Assembly: GCA_030844895.1 (NCBI GenBank)
Contig: CM061230.1
Coordinates: 6,302,705-6,366,704, forward strand
Reading direction: 5' to 3'
DNA: 64,000 nt
Source: Ambrosia x helenae
Taxonomy: Eukaryota; Streptophyta; Magnoliopsida; Asterales; Asteraceae
Shown here: positions 10,972-23,474 of the stretch, in pieces
How positions within the stretch are numbered: position 1 is the stretch's first letter
Layout: the number at the start of each line of letters is the position of its first letter
Notes under the pieces: generated by a model
What the model was told of the DNA's origin: nothing
The model's database searches: none
Seen by the model: only the letters and a program-made list of their open reading frames with translations
Made by a program: the position numbers and the translations under genes

Positions 10972-13190
10972 TATATAAATGAAAGCAATTTTGGGACACA
11001 TAGCACTTTATGGGGGCTTCTGAGCTTTTTTCCCGCTCATTCCCAATTACCAGTTTTGAGAAAAAGTGGATCTTTTATGACTATAATTATGGCCGATCCC
11101 CATTTTTAGAAACAAACTTATTTGTAAACCCTAATTTCCACTTCTTCTTCCTGTAACATGATTTCAAAACAAATATAGAGAGACAAAGAGATGAGAGAAA
11201 GAGAGAGATTGGGATCAACAATGCTGCATGAGAAAAGAAAAGGTGTGCTAACTTCAATCATCTACTTACTGAATCAAATCCAGGTAAAACTTTATGTGTT
11301 GCGATTCTTACGGTTACTAAACAAAACATGGACTTCCTTTACACGCTTTCTTTAATTTTTTCCTGATTATGCTCACAAAACCTAACAAAAAACAAATCCT
11401 TTCTATAAATCGAGGCTGATATTCCATTTTGAAGATACCCTAATCAGTCGTCCTCTCCTTAAAGATGATTCTTGATCTTCCATTTATCATTTTTGATTTC
11501 TGTATTTTAATAATATTAAATTGAAGCTAACATTCAAATTGTTTAATTTTGCAACCAAAACTCTTGCACCAATCATCTTCACTTTTCTGATCAAACTCCA
11601 CAGTGCGATGTCGTCGTTGCGGTAGTTGCTCCGGGCAAGATCGTCATATCCAACCACAAAGAGATTCGTGTGCAGTGCTTTGTAGGAACGTTGTTATTAT
11701 TGATCTCTCAATAGATCATAAGGTCTATCACTTTGAATTGCGTTCTATTTGATTTGTGTTTTATGTTTTGATTAGGGTTTTTAAAAGTTACTTGTCTCCA
11801 TCGTAGAAACCTATATATTAGTTATTTGGGGATGAAATCATTTTGCATGCCTTTTATTAGGTATCATTTTTTGTTTTGCTTTTTTTTTTAATTAGGGTTT
11901 CAATCAGGTGAAGAAATGATTTGGGATATTGTGTTATTGTTCAACATTTTGTTATGGTTTTGTTTAAAATAAGGAAATCTTGCTCATTCTATAACAAATT
12001 TTGGAATTTTCTCTCATTAACGATTTATCCTTCAAGGGTCACTATAGGTTTCATGTTTTGTTTAATAATTTTTTCGGGATAGTGTATTTGTTTGAAAATA
12101 TTCATGTTCATTCCAAAGTTGAAGGTTAAGTGATGTAAAATATACTTCACTTCATAATAATAATACCCTAAGGAAACAAGTAGTCATTATTATTAAATTA
12201 TATTTAAGGTTGCGTGTGGTTACATAGTTGAAGTTAGTCAAGCTACTGAAATTTTGTATTAAAAGGATGTCATCTGCAAATATTTAGGGGCATTTTGATT
12301 GAGGGTTAGATTACAGATGGTACTAAGCACTTGCCTCAGTTATGGGATCTCTGCTCAAATGATGAAAGTTAGATGTGCTAAACACATCCTCAAGGTCAGT
12401 CTGATGACCGTATATCAAGAAACAGAGGAGCTGGCAAAAACCGGGAATGTCCAGGTAGAAAAGGTTTGTAGAATTCATCGTCATAACATGGCTATCAATT
12501 ATCATCAATTGTTCTTAAGGAAAATAGCAAAAATTAATAGCATGATATGATATCTATAAATTATAGATTACAAGAATGATTATTTGTTGTATAATTTGAT
12601 GTCACATACTTGCAGGGAATGCTTAATGAAAAAAAAAAAACAATTGCACGAAGAGTAGGCCAAAAGTGTCCCGGTCTAACATGGCATAGCATGCCCAACG
12701 AGTAGGCCAAACCCTAGCAAGGATAATCTGGCCGGTCCCCATAATAAAAAGGTCAAATTGCACGTTAAAGGAAGGTACTCAACTTTCTAATTTACCCATT
12801 TAGGTTGAACCATTTCTTTATGTTTTGACCTGTCACTCAACCCGTTTGACCCACAGATTAACTTAATATTTGTGAAATTAAGATCATTTGTTAAATCATT
12901 CGTGACTAAATATTTGGGGCCTAACCTTGGGTGTCCAAAACCAGTTAAAAATTAATGTTTATTGTTTAATTACCGAATATTGCTCTTTTGTTTGCCAAAA
13001 TAGGTGTACTAGGCTGACTTTGACCGCGTTCTCTTGCCTTTTTACAATTCTTAGTATGATTTACAACCCTTTGATCTTTTGTTAGACAACACATATCTAT
13101 TATGCAGACTTTGATGGCCTTTTCTAGCATTCTTACAATTCTTAGCATGCTAAAATGGATCTGTTTGGATGTCTGCATTGCTTTACTTTT
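10972..13190. other. unresolved region with weak coding-like patches
   Basis: No complete gene could be read. An ATG at 11221 opens about 20 codons ending at a GTAAAA donor-like site near 11283. A patch at 11604-11675 translates without stops. The stretch 12305-12465 has short readable segments interrupted by stops. These could be remnants of a plus-strand gene with introns, but I recognise no family and the frame breaks repeatedly. The rest is AT-rich non-coding sequence. Confidence 0.2.
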
Positions 13191-13192
13191 GT

Positions 13193-13546
13193 TTACCGGT
13201 AAATCATTTGGTTCAAGTTTATAGATGCATTATATTGATACAATTTAATCATATTTGCATCATCATCAGTAGTGTTGGTGGCAGTGGCTTCAGTTGAGGC
13301 GGCAATGGGAGGGTTAGCAACACGAGGGGAGTGGTGATCGAGTACTTGAAACGCGCAGCAATGAATTTTGAAAAGTTCAGCCCAAGATGAGTATTGACTG
13401 GTTTCCATCTCTAGGGTTACAGGGATGAATGTTTTGATGTTGGAGACAGTAATAGCAAGGTGTGTTTTTGGGTCCATGGTTCGGTCAAAGGAGGGGAACG
13501 GAAACAGAAAGGATATGAGGTTTAAGAAATTTTGGTTTGATACCAT
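13193..13546 (-). pseudogene. Copia gag fragment
   Basis: The minus-strand ORF contains a segment typical of the N-terminus of Copia Gag proteins of the UBN2/retrotran_gag type (VSNIKTFIPVTLEMETSQYS, then W-E-L-F-K and H-C). The internal start is near 13477. The ORF breaks after about 60 residues of similarity, and no zinc knuckle, protease or RT follows. Just upstream (13534-13545) a minus-strand tggtatcaaacc looks like a primer binding site, so this is a truncated element beginning. Confidence 0.6.
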
Positions 13547-13690
13547 GGTAGACTTTGTAATTCACTGTGTGATTCATTCAATCATTTACAAGGTATATAT
13601 AATCATAATTACATGTCAATGGTCTTCCGAGAAAGTCTCCTATAGTCAATTGTCTTCCTATACTTAAGCTCTAGTTAATTATTTACAATA
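13547..13690 (-). mobile_element. partial LTR of the truncated Copia element
   Basis: The sequence next to the primer-binding-site-like motif at 13534-13545 is in the position of the LTR 3' edge, read on the minus strand. It is short and AT-rich, like LTRs of small Copia lineages. The far end has no clear TG start, so the outer boundary is approximate. Confidence 0.35.
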
Positions 13691-13756
13691 GGAGTATTAG
13701 ATTTGAAAAATCCCAACTATGAGCTATTGGCCGCTATCGGTCCCAACTAACATAAT

Positions 13757-14060
13757 GTGTGCTGAGGTATTGCTTCTTCCTTAAGTTGTATGATGTTTGT
13801 AGTTTTTATTTGATTTTTTTAATATCGAGTGTGTTTTATGAATTTGGAGTATATTCATGTAACTAAACCGCCACAAAGTCCCAGTTTTGAGAAAGAGACA
13901 GATGTTAAAAAGTCACATGAGGTGTAGAATTCAAGAAACTCACAGGAGTGAAGAATTCCGAAAGATCACAGGATACTTCAACATCCCACTAACTTCATAA
14001 CATCCATAACATACTCGTCTATCATCCAAGCACGTGTTCGAGTATGTAGCTCATCTAGGA
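13757..14060. repeat. duplicated segment shared with 60672-60965
   Basis: About 300 bp align closely with sequence downstream of the gene fragment at 60460-60673. Shared stretches include ttgcttcttccttaagttgt and gtcacatgaggtgtagaatt. The first part also matches the intron after 58108 of the TRM-family gene. It starts exactly where the exon would end, so only intron and flank were carried here. Confidence 0.6.
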
Positions 14061-14581
14061 CTTTGAGTTGATGAAGAAGCATAGGAATGTGAGTGATTTC
14101 TTTTGAAAAAGTCTAATTTTGACTCATTTTCATAATATTTCAAATTATCACTACCCTGGGATTTCACAATCGTTTAAGTTTTCAAATGAATAAAACTCCA
14201 TCGCTAAAAGGGTTCCTACCGCTTGAGTATTAGTATATAAACCAATTCAATGTTGTTTTCATGATTCTAGTTTGATTTTAGTAGTGTAAGTTATCATTCT
14301 CTAAAAATTTTCACGAACTTCATAGAATCACAAGTCTTTGGATTTTTGGGGAGTGGGGCCCGGTGTTTTGTTTTTCAGTTTAGTAGGCTTTAGTAATTTT
14401 TTGTTGGTCTTTAGGCTTAAATTTATTGGGATTTAGAAATTAGGATTAATGGATTAAATACACTGGGTTAGTGGACTTTAGGCTAAATAATTTAAATGAG
14501 TAATTGGTTATTTAGACTAAATATTTCAGGGTTATTGGATTTTAATAATTTCAACTATCACGTGTGGTCCACTCCCACTCC

Positions 14582-14822
14582 CAACTAACCACTTGACCGC
14601 CACCACTTCCAGCTAGTAACTTATTTTCCTCTAACACTCCCAAACTAATTGAACCCTAACCCTAGTATTTTTGTTGTCGTGTTAGTTTTTTTGTGACGTG
14701 ACATGCTGATGTGGCTGCTGTCACATCAGGTAAAACTTATTGGAATAGAGTTCAGTTTGTTTGAGAGTAGTAGAGGAAAATAAGTTGCAAGTTGGAAGTG
14801 GTGGCGGCCAAGTGGTTAGTTG
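14582..14822. mobile_element. inverted-repeat (foldback) element
   Basis: The arm at about 14585-14642 is the reverse complement of the arm at about 14760-14821, with a few mismatches. Matching blocks include aactaaccacttg, gccaccacttcca and acttattttcctct. About 115 bp separate the arms. No target duplication was resolved and there is no coding capacity. Confidence 0.6.
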
Positions 14823-14894
14823 TCGCCGATTTAAGCAATCAATGAGAAAACTTGCAAAGTTTGTTGTATAGGATATGAGAAATTCCCTCTATTA

Positions 14895-15235
14895 GACCAT
14901 GTGTAATGGTTGGTGAATGGGGTGAAATTTGGTAGGTGAAATGGGCGTTTTTCGACACGTGGCAATGTGGGCCACTTGGTGGGTGAAATGGGCAAGTGGT
15001 GTAATGGTTGGTGAAATTTGATGGGTGAAAGAGGGTGAATATATAATGGTATTAAATTTGAATTAAAAAAAGAAAAAACAATAAAAATAACATGTCACCC
15101 CATGATTGGCTAGCACAACTTTTTCACCGGGTTAAAATTTTCACCTTGCCCTTTAAGGGGGGGGGGGGGGGGGTGGTTGTTACATGGTGAAAGGAGGGTG
15201 AAATGCCCCACTTCACGCCCCTTTTACGGGTGGCC
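14895..15235. mobile_element. TTA-flanked MITE (PIF/Harbinger-like)
   Basis: The 341-bp insertion is bounded by TTA on both sides (14892-14894 and 15236-15238). The ends are imperfect inverted repeats (gaccatgtgtaatgg at the left; the reverse complement of the right end is ggccacccgtaaaagg). The related sequence at 1478-1500 is uninterrupted and carries one TTA, which is direct evidence for the insertion. A G homopolymer lies at about 15157-15173. TTA duplications are typical of PIF/Harbinger MITEs. Confidence 0.85.
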
Positions 15236-15351
15236 TTAATAAAAAGTAAATTTTAAGTCAACTTAACATAGCTATTATGATGCATTTTATTCCTTTTTTT
15301 ATATTTTTGTTCCGCAATAAAACAATATTGCATTGCCAAGACTTGAAATAT

Positions 15352-15690
15352 TGCCAATGGGGTAGTGGTGGAGTGGTTGGGGAAAGACTTAGTGTTCCTT
15401 ATGACTTAGGTTAGATTCCCACTCTCCTCACTATTTTCTACGCCATCTGGGCAATGATGGTGACAAACGCACCGAGGAGCGTTCGATCCTGAGCCGCACC
15501 CCGGTTTTTAACCGGCTGTTGCTCCAGCTAGGAAACTCGTGTGGAGGCAGTATGGTTTCTGGGGAAAGACGTAACCAAGTCTAATACACCAGCGCGGGCA
15601 CGGTTAAGACAATGTATTCTGGGACAGACCTTGGCTAGGGCTACTGATTAGACAATGTGATATTGGGTCACTCATATGAAAGTCACCATT
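15352..15690 (+). mobile_element. SINE-like element
   Basis: The sequence interrupts the repeat shared with 1478-1800. Its left part has a tRNA-like A-box region (gtagtggtggagtgg, 15362-15376) and a B-box-like ggttagattccc about 35 bp later, as in tRNA-derived plant SINEs. The right end runs into an A-rich tail (ttaaaaaaacaataaa). A tgaaatattg motif occurs on both sides and may be the target duplication. Exact ends are approximate. Confidence 0.55.
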
Positions 15691-15878
15691 AAAAAAACAA
15701 TAAATATGAAATATTGAATTTAAAAATGAATTTTGTCTTAAAAAATTAAATACAAAAATAGATGTTTTCAAAGGAATGCTTAAAATCATATTTACTATTT
15801 ATATGTTAACTTAAAAAGAAATAATAAACAAGCTTTGATATTTCATAAATGTAATCTTTTATTTTTAATATACTTCAC

Positions 15879-16195
15879 TAGATTATATCCCAAAAGATTC
15901 TAGAGATAGAAAAATCTAATATAAAAGTGATAAAATATGTGTTATGATGTAACAAAAAAATTAAAGTACTACAATATGAGACAACAACAATTTTAATCAT
16001 GAGAATAAGAATTAAAATGTATATTAAAAAGTAAATATACGTTTGGATGAGGAGCAAAGGCAGAAGCAACCATTGCAGGGCGTGATTGAGGGGGTAATAT
16101 TGAAGGTGTGTGTTTTTTTTGGACGTGACTGATTTTAACATATTATGTTCTCGATGAAAATAGAATTTCTATTTATTGGTTTTAACATTATTAGT
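15879..16195 (-). mobile_element. Helitron-like fragment
   Basis: It begins CTAG at 15879-15882 and aligns with 1803-2110. The CTAG followed by an inverted-repeat-like tail fits a minus-strand Helitron 3' end. The right side is interrupted by the MITE at 16198-16421, and the expected 5' end is not reached cleanly afterwards. Confidence 0.45.
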
Positions 16196-16197
16196 TA

Positions 16198-16421
16198 AGG
16201 GCTGTTTGGTAGCCTCTTAATGACCATTCAGATGCTACCTTTTAATGGTCTATAACCTCTGAATGATTAAGAGGTAACCTTAAGTCAGAATGGTTAAGAG
16301 GCAACCATTAAGATGTTACCTCTTACCATTCATACTTAAGATTGCATCTTAACTATTAAGAGATTATGAACCATTCAGATGTAGCCTCTTAATAACCATT
16401 CAGAGGCTACCAAACAGCCCC
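16198..16421. mobile_element. MITE with GGGCTGTTTGG termini
   Basis: The 224-bp insertion has inverted ends (left gggctgtttggtagcc, right ggctaccaaacagcccc) and TTA on both sides (16195-16197 and 16422-16424). The related sequence near 2107-2120 (attattagtaacttg) lacks it and serves as an empty site. The interior is rich in repeated ccattcaga and its complement. A relative lies at 41035-41239. Confidence 0.85.
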
Positions 16422-16475
16422 TTACTTGTAGAGATGACAACGGGTCGGGTTTGGCTAATACCATACCCATACCTA

Positions 16476-17022
16476 GGGGTGCAAACGAGCCGAGCCGCTC
16501 GCGAGCTACTCGAACTCGGCTCGTTAAAAAGCTCGAAACGAGCCAAGCCTTATCGACCTCGAGCCGAGCTTGAGCCTTAAACAAAGCTCATTTATTTATC
16601 GAGCCCGAGCTCGAGCCTGACGTATGAAACTCGTTAGGCTCGTCGAGCCTTATCGAGCCTATGTATAATATTAGTTTTTTTTAATATTAATCATATTTAC
16701 CCCTCATTTAAAGTTGTTAAGTTAACGAGCCCGAGCTCGAGCTTCACTTATCGAGCTCACGAGCCTAAACGAATTATTATTTATATTATTTTTATTTAAT
16801 AAATTAACTAATGGATAACAAACGAGCTGAGCCCGATCCGAGCTCGAGCTTGAGAAATTACTAACGAGCCGAGCTCGAGCTTTGAAAACAAAGCTCGAAT
16901 CGAGCCGAGCTCGAGCCCGAGCTCTTATAAGTTAATCGAGCCGAGCTCGAGCCCGAGCTCTTATAAGTTAATCGAGCTCGAGCTTGGTCGAGCTCGGGCT
17001 CGGCTCGGCTCGTTTGCACCCC
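16476..17022. mobile_element. GC-rich foldback element of gagccgagc repeats
   Basis: The left end, aggggtgcaaacgagccgag, and the right end, ctcggctcgtttgcacccct, are inverted copies. The interior is dominated by interleaved gagctcgagc and cgagccgagc motifs on both strands, far more GC-rich than the flanks. TA lies at both outer edges, but a target duplication is not certain. The ORF at 16375-16584 is an artefact of this repeat. Confidence 0.7.
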
Positions 17023-17369
17023 TACGGCCATACCCAATTATAAAATCTCATCCCATATCCATCCCATTACCCGTCAGGTATTTGTCGGGTATTACCCGTC
17101 GGTATAGACCATACCGCTGGTTTCGAGTATACATATTGGGATTTTCATGTGTGTATGTATGTATATATATTGTTTTACTTTTTTTTATATAGTTTTATGT
17201 TTTAGAAATCTACAATATATTAAATTGTAATAAATAACATATGTATGATCATCATATACTAATTTTAGAAATATTTAAAATGTAAACATATATTATAAGA
17301 GTTAATTGCAGTTTTCGTCCCTGTGGTTTACCTAAACTAACAGGTTCAGCCCAGATTTAACACCCTGAG

Positions 17370-18140
17370 TACCTGTGGTTTCATTTTAGTTTAAGAATAT
17401 GTCAAATATGAATATCTATGTTTAGAAAAAAAAAAGATGAGACTAAATATGTTTATTAATGTTTATTTAAAAAATAGAACAAAAAAAAAACATTTCAATG
17501 AGGTTAATCAGTAGAGTGTTGCCTCCAAAAAAAGTGTTTCAGTGAATGAAATCAGTGAAGTGAAGTGACGTGGCAGTGCAGGATTGGTAGAAATCAGTGA
17601 AGTGAAAACATCTTCAGTGAAGCGCCCCTTCCCCCTTATAGATATAGATATATATTTAGTCAATTCATGTCACTATATATCCTCTCTATTCTTTTTAGCT
17701 GCAAGTATTATTATTTTTACATATGTGTGGTTGAAGGAGGTTGTGGTTGAAGGAGGTTGAAGGAGGACCGTTTGAGGAAGAGGACGACCTTGAAGGAATC
17801 ATTTACTAGGGTTTTTGTTTTTTTATGTTTGGAAAATAATATTCAGTTTAAAATCTTTTTCTATTTCTTTTTTTTTAATTATATTATTTTTAGTTTAAGA
17901 ATATATCAAATATCAATATCTATGTTAAGAAAAAAAAAATAGATGAGACTAAATATGTTGAATAATATTTATTTAAAAAATAGTGCAAAAAAAAACATTT
18001 CAGTAAGGTTAATCAATAAAGTGCTCCCTCCAAAAAAGTGTTTCAGTGAATGAAATCAGTAAATTGACGTGACAGTGCAGGATCGGTAGAAATCAGTGAA
18101 GTGAAAAGATCTTCAGTGGAGCGCCCCGTACCCCTTATAA
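17370..18140. repeat. repeat D5, two tandem copies
   Basis: A block with aaaaagatgagactaaatat, tgtttcagtgaatgaaatca and tagaaatcagtgaagtgaaa occurs at about 17390-17645 and again at 17880-18140. A further copy at 35545-38550 is split by a solo LTR. The block ends at ccccttataGATATAGATA-type sequence that leads into repeat D3. No ORF of interest. Confidence 0.6.
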
Positions 18141-18144
18141 ATAT

Positions 18145-19290
18145 AGATATATATTTACTCAATTCATGTCATATCCTCTCTATGCGTGTTGTTAGGGTCT
18201 TGACTAATTAGAATTTGGGACCACTCGAGGACCGTAATATAGCCAAAAAAAATCATTTATTTTTCTCAAGAAAAACCAAAATAAATTTTCAAATTATCTT
18301 AGCGGCCCAAATTCTATCACCATTTATATCTTTATTACAATCATCTTTCATCAAAATAATAAAGTATTGCAAATCTGTGTTTTGGTGATTTAACTTTGGT
18401 TTAATATTTATATTTTTGCATGACTATAACCATAGTGCTCCTAGAAAATTATTCCAAAGGCCTCCTTGTTTTGTGGACAAGTTGTAATTTGCTTAGCTGC
18501 AAATTAACATTTCACACACATACGGTATATTGAGAAGCTCATGAAGAGCACAAGAAATATAACTATACATACAAAAAAAAACAATTATCCGTGACAAAGA
18601 ATACTGAGATTTTATTTTTTCAACTAATTTTGAAACATTGTATTCGAAGAGTCATCAAATCATAAAAAATATTTTGAGTAGCATTAATTCTAACTTGAAA
18701 TAAAGTATAAACAATGTTGACATTTCAAAAATGGGTATTACTTTCTGTCAATTTCTACCTTCTGAACACAAACAAAAATGTAAGCTTAACTTGCATTCAG
18801 GGATAATTATGAGTCATGACACTTTTGTTTGTGCGTATTGTTAGGGGTTTTACTAACATGTGGTGACAATCGTGTGGATAGAAGAAGTAGGGTTGTTCAC
18901 GAGCCGAGCCAAGCCGAATTGAGCGAACTTTTGCTCGTGCTTGGGTTGTTTACAACCAAGCGAGCATTTTTCGAATGCACATTTTTTCGAGCGAGCGACG
19001 AGTGATTCGGACAATCATGAATTTGGGATGTTTCCTTCAATGTTTCTGTTTTTGGGTGACTACTGAGGTCCAACCGTCTGAGTATGACACTAAACCTGAG
19101 GTTCAACTGTCCGAGAATGAGTCTTAGGTTGAAGCCGGTGAGGTGATGAACATACTACAGAGAAGAATTGCCGCATTGTTGCGTAGAGTAATAGCGGGAA
19201 GCAATTGGCAACGGATGAATAAGAGAGGATAAATTCAAGATTGTTGCTTCAAAACTTAGAGTTTTAGTATTGAACTTAGTGTTAAAGTTG
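18145..19290. repeat. copies of repeats D3 and D4
   Basis: 18145-18372 matches D3 (2350-2575), and about 18520-19290 matches one unit of D4 (3270-4140). The order D3 then D4 is also seen at 38555-39790, so the two modules travel together. At the right end the D4 copy joins a half-copy of the foldback MITE family (near 19285-19320). Confidence 0.6.
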
Positions 19291-20204
19291 GGATTATTTA
19301 ATTTCAATTCCCCTTATTAAAATCCATTTTGCCATTTGTTTTTGTGTTATGTAATAATAAAAAAAACTTTTTTTTTTTTTTAAAACTGGGTATTAATACC
19401 TAGACCCATATCTAGTTATACCCTAATCCAATTATACCCTACCCGGATATATAGGGTATGGTTTTTCTCTTCAATACCCCGTACTTGAACCTTACCCAGT
19501 TTCTCTCAGCACCTGATTTTTCAAAATCCGATTATATCGTAAACCGGTTTCATGGTATTAGAAAAACTCAACTTGAACCACTATTTACATCTGGAGATGG
19601 GCTTGCAACTCATGGGCTAAATTGATCCTTTGGTTTTTGAATTGCAACTCAACTTGAACCTCTAATGTCATCTATCATTCAAGGGGTGAGAAGGCCTAAT
19701 TTAATGTCATTTCACACAAGATACTTTCATTTATTATAGATATATAGATATAGATATATATTCAGTCCATTCATGTCACTATATGTGTTGTCTATGCGTG
19801 TTGTTAAGGTCTTGACTGATGATAATTTAGGAGCACTCGGGGAACGAAATCTAGCCAAAAATCACTTATTTTGCTCAAGAAAAACCAAAATAAATTTCCA
19901 AATTATCTCAGCAGCACAAATCCTATCACCATTTATATCTTTATTACAATCATCTTTCATCAAAATCAAAACAATAATGTATTGCAAATTTGTGTTTTGG
20001 TGATTTAACTTTGGTTTAATATTTATATATTTGCATGACTACCATAGTGCTGCTAGAAAAATACTCCAAAGCCTCCTTGTTTTGTGGACAAGTTGCAATT
20101 TGTTTAGCTGCAAATTCACATTTCACACACACACACACACGATATATTGAGAAGCTCATGAAATATTTAGAATGTAAATATATATTATAATATGTGGGTT
20201 AGGA
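19291..20204. repeat. mixed repeat fragments, including a D3 copy
   Basis: Fragments here include a partial MITE arm, a tacccatacccgt-rich stretch (about 19390-19500) and another D3 copy at 19745-19993. No gene was seen; small ORFs are part of repeats found elsewhere in the window. Confidence 0.45.
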
Positions 20205-20560
20205 TCAAATACACAGTGAAAGAAAAATAGGAAGTCATAGGAAGGGTATCAAACGGACTCCGATTGAACTCATTCAAGCGGCATTGGAATCGTCTTATCG
20301 AACCCTACGTCGTTAGTTTTTAGGTCTTCGTTTTTTTGGGGTTTTAGCTTGTAGTTTTTAGAATATGCGTTATATCATTGTGTCTTTTATGTACCATTGT
20401 GTCTTTTTCTTATTTTCATCATTGTGTCATTTTTTCAATTCATTGGGTCTTTTTTATTCAGCATTGTGTTATATTTTTTGGCACTGTGTTATATTTTGTG
20501 GCTCATTGTGTCATATTTCATGATCTATTGTGTTTTTTGTATCCTTCTCACCCTTCTCAT
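20205..20560. repeat. TIR-element fragment with cattgtgt minisatellite
   Basis: The segment begins ggttaggatcaaatacaca, like the left end of the large element at 40488. It then carries an irregular minisatellite built around cattgtgt(t/c)t, spaced roughly 20-30 bp (20375-20535). The same motif array fills 40825-41670 and 42610-42700, so the two loci belong to one family. The overlapping ORFs encode only the repeat. Confidence 0.55.
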
Positions 20561-20868
20561 TTTTTGTAGCCTTTGTAGAATAACCCAACCCTATAATATG
20601 TATCTTAAAAAATATTTTTATATTTTGTAGCATATAAATATAAATAATAATGTCATTAAACTATTAATTTAAAAAAAATCTATTTTCAAATAATGAATCT
20701 ATTAAAATGAAACAATACTAAAAATAGTTATGAAAACTATATATAAAACTTAAAAATTTGTGGGCATATGTTTCGGGTAAACAGGTATTTAGTTTTGGGT
20801 GATCAGGTCGGTTATTACCTATACCATACCCATCTCATACCCGTGAAATATTTTATTTTCAATACCAA

Positions 20869-23474
20869 TGTCACACCCTCAAATTCCACTTGCGGGGTTT
20901 TACCGCGCGGCGCATGACAAACCAGGATTTAAGTCAACGGTCACAATAAACAACACTATATGCATAACACAATACTCAAAAGTTATAATTATGAAAACAT
21001 AAACTGTAGCGGAAGCTTTAAATGTTTACAACCCAAAAGACATTGTTTAAAGTTTAACAAGACCATGCTCCTAATTCTAGACGCCCGTGCAGACTTGTGC
21101 GCCTAGTTCCCGTTGTAGCTACCTTAGCGACCTGAGAAAAACATGCCAAAAGACGTCAACATATAATGCTGGTGAGTTCACAGGTTTGTTCAAAAGAGTT
21201 ACCAAGTGTTACCATGTCCATACTATATCAATGCTACCAAGTACGCTAGCTAGGCGTATGTTTTATTACTACTACGATTGGAAACCATTACTGGACACGT
21301 TTAGCAATGTTTAGCATGTTTAGCAGCCCGTAATGTTCAGCACGATAATGTTCCTGTTCGAGACAATATGCACCCGCCCGGCCCTCCAAGCCGACGAGTG
21401 GGGCAGGTCACGCCCAATAGATCTATCCACATTTCCCCCGTTGTGCAAACCCGCACATTCATGGTTTCCCCCGGGACTTTCCAAAAGATCGTATAGCAAT
21501 ATAAAGTTAAAACCATAGTATGACATATGTTACCAAAACTGTTTAGCGCATGTTTTCTCCCCCAAAAGTTAAAGCAGTAAAAGTGGGGCCGTGAACTCAC
21601 CTTAGATTGCGTTCCTCAAATGTAAGTAAAAGATGTTTAGCCCTTGATGATCCCTCTACCGGAGATCTATCAAAATGTTCACATAAGTGTTCCGACTAAT
21701 AACCATAAGGTTATCTAGTCCCCGATTGTCCAGATCATAACCGAGTATGTTTTAAAACGTGTTTAAATGTTCAACCGACACACTAGACCGACCCGACATC
21801 CCGTTGGTGACCCATTACCCTAACTAATCAAGTACACATAGATTACACATAAGGTTCAAGCATAAAACACTTAGTTTGTATCAAAAATCTCATTTTTGTT
21901 AACGTAGGGTCGAATGTAGTTCTGGGTGGTCGAAGGTGGCTGTAAGTGGTCGAAGGTGTCCTTGTTTGGGTCGAATGTGTCTTTGAAATTCCACATTCGT
22001 CCCTTTTCTTCCCACCCTCGCCCATTTGCAGCACCTTCGCCCCTTCAGCTTCCAGGTTCGCCCCCTGGAATCCACCTTCGACCGTTCGACTGGTCGAAGG
22101 TATTCCAGGTTCGCCCCTGATGTCAGATTTTTTCCAAAAACGCGTCGAAAAACATCCGAAAACATCACGAAACATCACGAGTTACAGCAGTCAAGCATCA
22201 TTAACATATTCCTACGAAACCCTACCAATTTTACCCCAAAATCTATCCGTTTTACAAGTTTCCTAAAATAGTAAATTATGGAGATGTCACATCATCATGC
22301 ATGCAACTATTACCCAATTAGGAAACTTTCTGAAATCGATCAATAATCAGTTTATCATATTCGAATCATCATGAACAAGAAACCCCTATCATAACCTTAT
22401 CATAATCATTCAAAAACAAACCTAAATCTAACTAAAAACCCCTTTTAATCATCAAAACACCATCAACAATCAAAGGTAACACGTTTCAATCATAACCCAT
22501 CATTAATAACAGCCCTAGGTTGTTGTCATGTCATCTATACGACAAGAAATCATCAAACAATGCATAATATCATATTAACACATGTTTATTTGCATAAAAG
22601 CTCATTGTTTATGAATAGGTTTTGGTTAGGAAAGGTTTTTATTCATAAGATAGGTTGATATCAGATCTGGACCCATTGGGGTTTAGATTAAAACAAGCCA
22701 AAATTGTTTAAAAAGGATTTGTAATGAAGAACACACCTTAGATCTTCACTTGTAATGATTTAGAGAGTTAGGTTATGAAAAACAAGCTCAAAAACTCCTT
22801 CCCCAATGTTAATAGCTGATAGAGAGTGTTTGGAGGCGTTTAGGGTTTGTGAAATGGTGAAAAATGGCTAAGGATGGTATTTATACTATCTGCACGTTCG
22901 CCCAGTTTATGTGGTCGAATGTGGAATTTTTCCACATTCGCCCCTTTTTAATGGTCGAATGTGGAACTCTTCCACATTCGCCCACTTTGTTTCTACGTTC
23001 GCCCACTTTTCAGATCCCATTTCCACATTCGCCCAAAAGTTCCACATTCAGGTCATCAGCACTTTTTAACACATGTTAACAGCACTTTTAACACATGTTA
23101 ACCTTTTTCCAGTTTATCGTGTTTAACGCATTCTAACACATCCTAACACATAAACATGCATCTATAGTCTATACTTAGCATGTTTAGGCACATATAATCA
23201 TTCGTACATCATTTAAGCAAGTATAAGCATACAATCCACCACACGACCCGTAATCTACACATATACTTAATTAGTTCATGTAATGTCACCAACGACGGAA
23301 CCCGGTACTAATGTATTCCCAAAACGACTCCCAATGATCCTCCAGATCATTGACCCTGGACAATCCTAATTGACCCGACTCAACTAACCCAGTTAAGTTT
23401 GTTTATAAACGTTTCTCGCTAAGGTAGACTTAGATGTTACTATTATGTTTAAGCCGAACATGCCGGGTGTCACA
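20869..23474 (-). repeat. 3' LTR of the Ty3 element
   Basis: It runs TGTCACACCCTC to CCGGGTGTCACA on the plus strand and is the downstream LTR because the element is on the minus strand. A minus-strand TATA box lies at 22878-22885. Clusters of TTCGACC/TTCGCCC and their complements lie at about 21906-22120 and 22893-23052. Small ORFs inside are duplicated exactly in the other LTR and carry no known domain. Confidence 0.95.

Noticed and set aside
16375..16584. 69-codon minus-strand ORF
   Set aside because: It overlaps the palindromic foldback element and the MITE end; no coding signal beyond base composition.
20378..20630. Hydrophobic small protein genes
   Set aside because: The translations only reflect the T-rich cattgtgt minisatellite.
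21843..22271. Overlapping ORFs of 64-111 codons in both Ty3 LTRs
   Set aside because: They are in LTR non-coding sequence dominated by the TTCGCCC/GGTCGAA cluster and are merely duplicated with the LTR.
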